10,491 nt of DNA from Euryarchaeota archaeon UBA257 (GTDB taxonomy: Archaea > Thermoplasmatota > Poseidoniia > Poseidoniales > Thalassarchaeaceae), in NCBI GenBank assembly GCA_002498985.1, contig DAJO01000034.1, positions 1 to 10,491 of the forward strand, written 5' to 3'. Position 1 is the first letter of the stretch. Each line of letters begins with the position of its first letter. The position numbers were made by a program, and so were the translations under genes. The notes beneath the pieces are model-generated. The model ran no database searches, had not been told where the DNA came from, and saw only the letters and a list, made by a program, of their open reading frames with translations. Of this stretch, positions 7,191-10,491 are shown in pieces.

Positions 7191-9932
7191 TTACTCTTCA
7201 TCTTTCTTTGATGACATTTTCATACCACCATTTACAGCCAATCCTAAACCTACAAGATAAACTACTAATTGTACGATATTCAAGTAACTAATTGGAGATG
7301 GTGCATCTAGATTTGTGAATCCCATAATACCCAAACTATCTGTCGCCCCTCTAACTCCTTCAGCATCTTCATCTCCTATTTCACTATGAATAGCAATCTC
7401 GAAAACTGGATAAGCATCAGTGGCTCCTTCGCTTAAGTCAGGGCTATCAAATCCTAACCCTCTAATATCTAACACAAATTGTAAAGTTCCGTGGCCATAC
7501 ATTACTGCGTTAGTATTAGGTTCGACTTTCATATCTACATTTCCATTAAAGTAAAGCCCTAATACTCCAGGAGTTACTGAAACTGGAGATAGACTTGGAG
7601 GTATTAACTTTGATTGAATATTATGTTGAGTTGCATCTAAGACAATGCTGTGTTCAACCATTGGAATACCTTTGAATTCGACCTCATTTCCAACTTCTGT
7701 TTCTGCTACTGCATATCCTCCCAGATTATATTTGAAAGAGTTATCAGAAGCACCGATCGCACCGATTGAGTTGCCTAATACTGCATAATCGATACTAGAA
7801 CCAACAGCTTCTTCCATTAAACCATAATTCAGACTATCTCTATGAGGTGCTCTCCACGTCAAAAATTCTGTCATTCCGTAAACTTGGCCTTCTTCGCATT
7901 CAATATCTTCTCCGAGATAAACTCCTGCTGAACTGTAATCAAAATCACAAATACCATCGCCATCTGAATTAACATATCCTTGCATCAGTCTTTGACCTAT
8001 TGTATCTCCTTTAGTACTCATTACATATGCTGAGTAATCACCGGTGGACAATCCTTCAGGATTATCTTCTGAAATTGATCCATAGTATGTCTTATTTGTT
8101 TCCAGACTTGAGAAACAATTTTCAGCACCAAACTGGAATTCTAATACTGCATCACAAGAACCGAATAACCATTGATCTACTGTCTGAGTTGTATAAGCCT
8201 CAGAACCTGTCTGGAATGTGAGTAAAGTAGGGACTACGATATCAACCATGAAGTTCGAAATATAGTTTCTAACAGCCTGCGCCTCTAAAACGGTAATGCC
8301 ATACAAGTTGGCTACATATTCGTCATCCCAATCTGAAACAGTACCACCAGTTTCCGCACCATCTGTTCCTTGAGGAAGCGTCTTTCCACTAGCCTCTCCA
8401 TACATGAACTCTGAACCAAAATCTGTGGTTGCGAGAGCATATGGGCTTTCGTATAGTACGTTCCTTACATCTTCTGCAGACATATCTATCTGTCCTTCCC
8501 ATTCACCCATGTTTAGGCCCAGAGGAATATATCCTCCAGCCAGTGGTTCTTCACCACCAAATGACTGCACCCACCAATCATTAGCATTCATAGTGCCAGT
8601 GCCACCTGTAAGAATCATTGGGAAATCAGCAGGGACTCCTAGCATGCCTATCCATGCTCCCGCCCAATCAGCAATACCTAGGAGTTGCGACAAACCAATT
8701 CCATAGATACTCATAGTATCAAAGGCATTTGATTGTGCACCTAGAAGGAATAATATATTCCCATTTAGAGGCAAACCATTGAAATCAGTTTCTTGAATAA
8801 TTCCTTGAGCTAATCCATCTTCATTTATTCCGAATAATAGGAAATCTAGGGCATCTGGATTAGCAATATCTACTCCGCTGACTGTTTGTAATCTCTCTCT
8901 ATTATTATCGGTAGTAGTCAAATCAGCACCTCCTCCATTACCTAAGAAATTAGTTCCTGCCAATGCATAAACTGCCCAATCAATATGTGTTCTTTCCGGT
9001 TCTTCAACATCTCCATATCCGTATAACATAGCTCTCATAGGAGTAACTGATTCACTGGGTTCTCCCATTCCAGCCACCAACATGTGGCCATAGTCACAAG
9101 TTAAAGCAATACACATACCAGTTGAGGGATCCACTGCATCATTCAGAATCATATTTGCAGAGGATGTAAAATCAGGATTCATAATTCCTGCACCTGAACT
9201 AGCGTTCCATGAAGAATATGCTAAACTCATTAAATAACCAGGTGCAGCAGCATCTGCTGATGCTGTATCCATACCTGCATCTTGCATCCCTGCAGAAGCT
9301 TCTTCTAAGCTATCTTCTGTATCTTCAGCGGACCAAATACTTGGTGCCAAACTAGAAAGTTCCAGAATCATCATATTGGTGGCGAATCCTGCTTTAGCGA
9401 AAGGTTCTCCATATTCGAAACCAACAGGGCCAATGGCGGCAATACTTTGTGCTGTCCACAAAATATTGACATTTGTGAAATTATTTGTTCCTGGTACTGA
9501 ATCATAAATTTCTCCTACATCTCCCATAGTTCCATCTCTATCTTCCCAAGTACATCCTTCACACCATTCGAATACTTCATATTCAGAGTAAGTCATAGTA
9601 CCTTCTTGATCATTCCATTCTAGAATCTCTTTATGTGATGTGACATTGTAAATCCATGGTCCAACTTTAGTATATGCATTCGAAGGGTCATCGCTTGATA
9701 ATGCATCAATATCAGTCAAATTATATCCGAAATATACTTTTTCTGACGTTGATGTAGCCCATTCTTCGTCAAAATCGGCTTCTTCATCGTAAGCATCGGT
9801 AACTTGTTGAGCCATTCCATCGGAAATTAATCCATCAAATGTTGATGTAATCAACGTCGCATTAACTGCAACTAGCATTATACCTATCACTAACATTGTA
9901 CTCGCACTATTCTTTTTCATCTGGTCTAACAT
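7191..9932 (-). CDS. CD36/SR-BI/LIMP-2-like two-helix membrane receptor protein
   Basis: Numbered from ATG 9932 (913 residues); GTG 9941, directly after a stop codon, is the only other start. A membrane helix lies at about 10-30, a second at about 882-902, followed by a short charged tail (KKDEE): the CD36-family topology with a large ectodomain. Family-like landmarks appear in the right order: VYFGYNLTDIDAL (66-78, like 'f.vtNp.ev'), YTKVGPWIYNV (87-97, like 'eVGPYvY'), MTYSEYEVFEW (113-123), TVDQWLFG (584-591, like 'v.elLWGY'), a TGD at about 630, VDMKVEPNTNAVMYG (799-813, like 'ldiEP.TG'), LQFVLDI (817-823, like 'rlQinv.i') and YPVFEIAIHSEIGDEDAE (841-858, like 'PvfwleE...d.e'). Eukaryotic relatives are about 470-520 residues; this one carries roughly 380 extra residues in the middle. 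Cys pairs (124/127, 274/279) and N-glycosylation sequons fit an extracellular fold. CD36 proteins bind or channel lipids and lipoproteins; ligand here is unknown. Homology is inferred from motifs. Confidence 0.9.
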   Translation of the reverse strand: MLDQMKKNSASTMLVIGIMLVAVNATLITSTFDGLISDGMAQQVTDAYDEEADFDEEWATSTSEKVYFGYNLTDIDALSSDDPSNAYTKVGPWIYNVTSHKEILEWNDQEGTMTYSEYEVFEWCEGCTWEDRDGTMGDVGEIYDSVPGTNNFTNVNILWTAQSIAAIGPVGFEYGEPFAKAGFATNMMILELSSLAPSIWSAEDTEDSLEEASAGMQDAGMDTASADAAAPGYLMSLAYSSWNASSGAGIMNPDFTSSANMILNDAVDPSTGMCIALTCDYGHMLVAGMGEPSESVTPMRAMLYGYGDVEEPERTHIDWAVYALAGTNFLGNGGGADLTTTDNNRERLQTVSGVDIANPDALDFLLFGINEDGLAQGIIQETDFNGLPLNGNILFLLGAQSNAFDTMSIYGIGLSQLLGIADWAGAWIGMLGVPADFPMILTGGTGTMNANDWWVQSFGGEEPLAGGYIPLGLNMGEWEGQIDMSAEDVRNVLYESPYALATTDFGSEFMYGEASGKTLPQGTDGAETGGTVSDWDDEYVANLYGITVLEAQAVRNYISNFMVDIVVPTLLTFQTGSEAYTTQTVDQWLFGSCDAVLEFQFGAENCFSSLETNKTYYGSISEDNPEGLSTGDYSAYVMSTKGDTIGQRLMQGYVNSDGDGICDFDYSSAGVYLGEDIECEEGQVYGMTEFLTWRAPHRDSLNYGLMEEAVGSSIDYAVLGNSIGAIGASDNSFKYNLGGYAVAETEVGNEVEFKGIPMVEHSIVLDATQHNIQSKLIPPSLSPVSVTPGVLGLYFNGNVDMKVEPNTNAVMYGHGTLQFVLDIRGLGFDSPDLSEGATDAYPVFEIAIHSEIGDEDAEGVRGATDSLGIMGFTNLDAPSPISYLNIVQLVVYLVGLGLAVNGGMKMSSKKDEE

Positions 9933-10151
9933 GATACTCACTCAGTGTCTATACGAAAGCGTTAAGGAAATAAGTGTTACAGTCTAAACTTAGTGTATTT
10001 TTTTTCACCTATATGTTATTTTTGTGCTAATAATTTAATTATTTACTGTAATTCTAGTTACATTTGTCATAATGAGGAGCAAATTATAGATTAATTTTCT
10101 TATGTGTTAGATAATAAGGTTCATCTCTGAAGCGCATTCGAGTCGTTCCAA
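9933..10151. other. Intergenic region between the CD36-like gene and the tRNA
   Basis: These 219 bases hold the divergent upstream regions of the minus-strand CD36-like gene and the plus-strand tRNA. They are strongly AT-rich and include a T8 run at 9998-10005. On the minus strand a weak TATA-like CTTAAC occurs at 9961-9966, about 30 bases before ATG 9932. No reading frame worth calling is visible. The bases at 10111-10119 are a possible TATA element for the tRNA. Confidence 0.5.
10111..10119 (+). promoter_or_regulatory. Possible TATA element for the tRNA gene
   Basis: ATAATAAGG lies 33-41 bases before the mature tRNA 5' end. With the usual archaeal spacing transcription would begin near 10140, leaving a leader of roughly ten bases for RNase P to remove. 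The match to a TATA consensus is loose. Confidence 0.3.
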
Positions 10152-10228
10152 GGACCCGTAGCTCAGTTGGTTAGAGCGCTCGGCTCATAACCGAGTGGCC
10201 ATCGGTTCAAATCCGGTCGGGTCCACCA
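10152..10228 (+). tRNA. tRNA with CAU anticodon (elongator Met or Ile2), CCA encoded
   Basis: A complete cloverleaf is visible. The acceptor stem GGACCCG (10152-10158) pairs with CGGGTCC (10218-10224). The D stem is GCTC/GAGC (10161-10164 / 10174-10177). The anticodon stem CTCGG/CCGAG (10179-10183 / 10191-10195) frames loop CTCATAA with anticodon CAT at 10186-10188. The T stem ATCGG/CCGGT (10201-10205 / 10213-10217, one T-G pair) frames TTCAAAT. The discriminator is A73 at 10225 and CCA is encoded at 10226-10228. There is no intron. A CAU anticodon is shared by initiator Met, elongator Met and the Ile2 tRNA whose C34 is modified to agmatidine in archaea. The G1-C72 pair argues against the archaeal initiator (A1-U72). 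The GGRCCCG acceptor resembles archaeal Ile2 tRNAs, but identity cannot be settled by eye. Confidence 0.95.
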
Positions 10229-10248
10229 CTTTTCCGCTAAAATAATTA

Positions 10249-10274
10249 TTTTTTAGTGTATATTGATTTTTTTT
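10249..10274 (+). terminator. Oligo-T terminator region after the tRNA
   Basis: A T6 run (10249-10254) and a T8 run (10267-10274) occur 21 and 39 bases after the encoded CCA with no hairpin before them. Archaeal RNA polymerase terminates efficiently at such oligo-T tracts, so these most likely end the tRNA transcript before the next gene's promoter. Confidence 0.55.
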
Positions 10275-10321
10275 AAGAACTCTTCTTTCAACATTATTTC
10301 ATGCTCTAATAGTGAGAACCC

Positions 10322-10329
10322 TAAAATAC
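10322..10329 (+). promoter_or_regulatory. TATA-like promoter element for the gene at 10352
   Basis: TAAAATAC lies 23-30 bases before the ATG at 10352, the expected position of a TATA box for a leaderless archaeal mRNA. It shares the AAATAC core with the element before the gene at 582. No Shine-Dalgarno precedes the ATG, which agrees with a leaderless start. Confidence 0.45.
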
Positions 10330-10351
10330 AGTTTCACACGGGATTGGTTGT

Positions 10352-10491
10352 ATGACATCTGCCCGCTCCGTAAGACCAGTCCTAATATTACTGGCAGTTT
10401 ACTTTCTAAGTATGTGGGCCGGTGCTGCTGCAGTACATGCTCAGGGGGTCACTCCTGATGTGTCGCTGACTTGTGAAAACCCTCAACCTAT
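10352..10491 (+). CDS. N-terminus of a secreted protein of unknown function (3' end beyond window)
   Basis: Only 46 residues are present and the frame is open to the window edge. The start MTSARSVRPV is positively charged and is followed by a hydrophobic stretch (LILLAVYFLSMWAGAAA). A likely signal peptidase site is AVHA-Q near residue 34-35. The mature part begins QGVTPDVSLTCENPQP, which resembles the first strand of an Ig- or cohesin-like extracellular domain, but this is too short to name. ATG 10352 is chosen because the signal peptide follows immediately and a TATA-like element sits at leaderless spacing. The CDS is well supported; its function is not recognisable. Confidence 0.75.
   Translation, partial: MTSARSVRPVLILLAVYFLSMWAGAAAVHAQGVTPDVSLTCENPQP

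Noticed and set aside
8404..8706. Open frame of 100 codons on the plus strand.
   Set aside because: It is antisense to the central part of the CD36-like gene and has no recognisable protein features.
1..10491. CRISPR arrays, insertion sequences and integration sites next to the tRNA.
   Set aside because: No regularly spaced direct repeats, transposase frames or terminal inverted repeats were seen. No second copy of the tRNA 3' end occurs in the window.

Overview
This AT-rich window most likely comes from a marine planktonic euryarchaeote of the Marine Group II/III type (Ca. Poseidoniales-like). The reasons are the archaeal-style serine hydroxymethyltransferase, a lipoprotein and secreted proteins rich in N-x-S/T sequons, thrombospondin type-3-like calcium repeats, TATA-like elements about 25-35 bases before start codons with little or no Shine-Dalgarno sequence (suggesting leaderless mRNAs), and oligo-T runs after a tRNA gene. 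The placement is inferred from style and gene content, not from a marker gene.

Layout. Bases 1-582 (minus strand) hold the N-terminal 194 residues of a secreted protein: signal peptide, a CGCHG motif, a Reeler/choice-of-anchor-V-like beta domain, then an Asp-rich calcium-binding repeat cut by the window edge. A 160-bp divergent intergenic region separates it from glyA (743-2023, plus), a complete serine hydroxymethyltransferase with its active-site residues. Downstream on the same strand is a 1326-residue lipoprotein (2069-6049). It has five putative-Ig (He_PIG) repeats, a GATase-like domain resembling that of TCAF/FAM115 proteins, an M60 metallopeptidase domain with an intact HExxH...E zinc site, and a C-terminal FN3-like domain.

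Its stop codon overlaps by 8 bp the end of a convergent gene (6042-7112, minus) for a polytopic membrane acyltransferase of the HGSNAT/DUF1624-like type. Upstream of that, on the same strand, lies a 913-residue protein (7191-9932, minus) with a membrane helix at each end. Its ectodomain carries several landmarks of the eukaryotic CD36/SR-BI/LIMP-2 scavenger receptor family plus a large central insertion. The 78-bp gap between these two genes contains two small perfect stem-loops. The right end holds a CAU-anticodon tRNA gene with encoded CCA and the first 46 residues of another secreted protein (10352 to the edge).

Taken together, apart from glyA and the tRNA this is a cell-surface region: calcium-binding and Ig-like extracellular proteins, a probable glycoprotein-directed metallopeptidase, a membrane O/N-acetyltransferase-like enzyme and a receptor-like CD36 homologue. 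That these form a surface-polymer capture or processing module is inference. The most notable item is the CD36-like protein, because the family is known mainly from eukaryotes.
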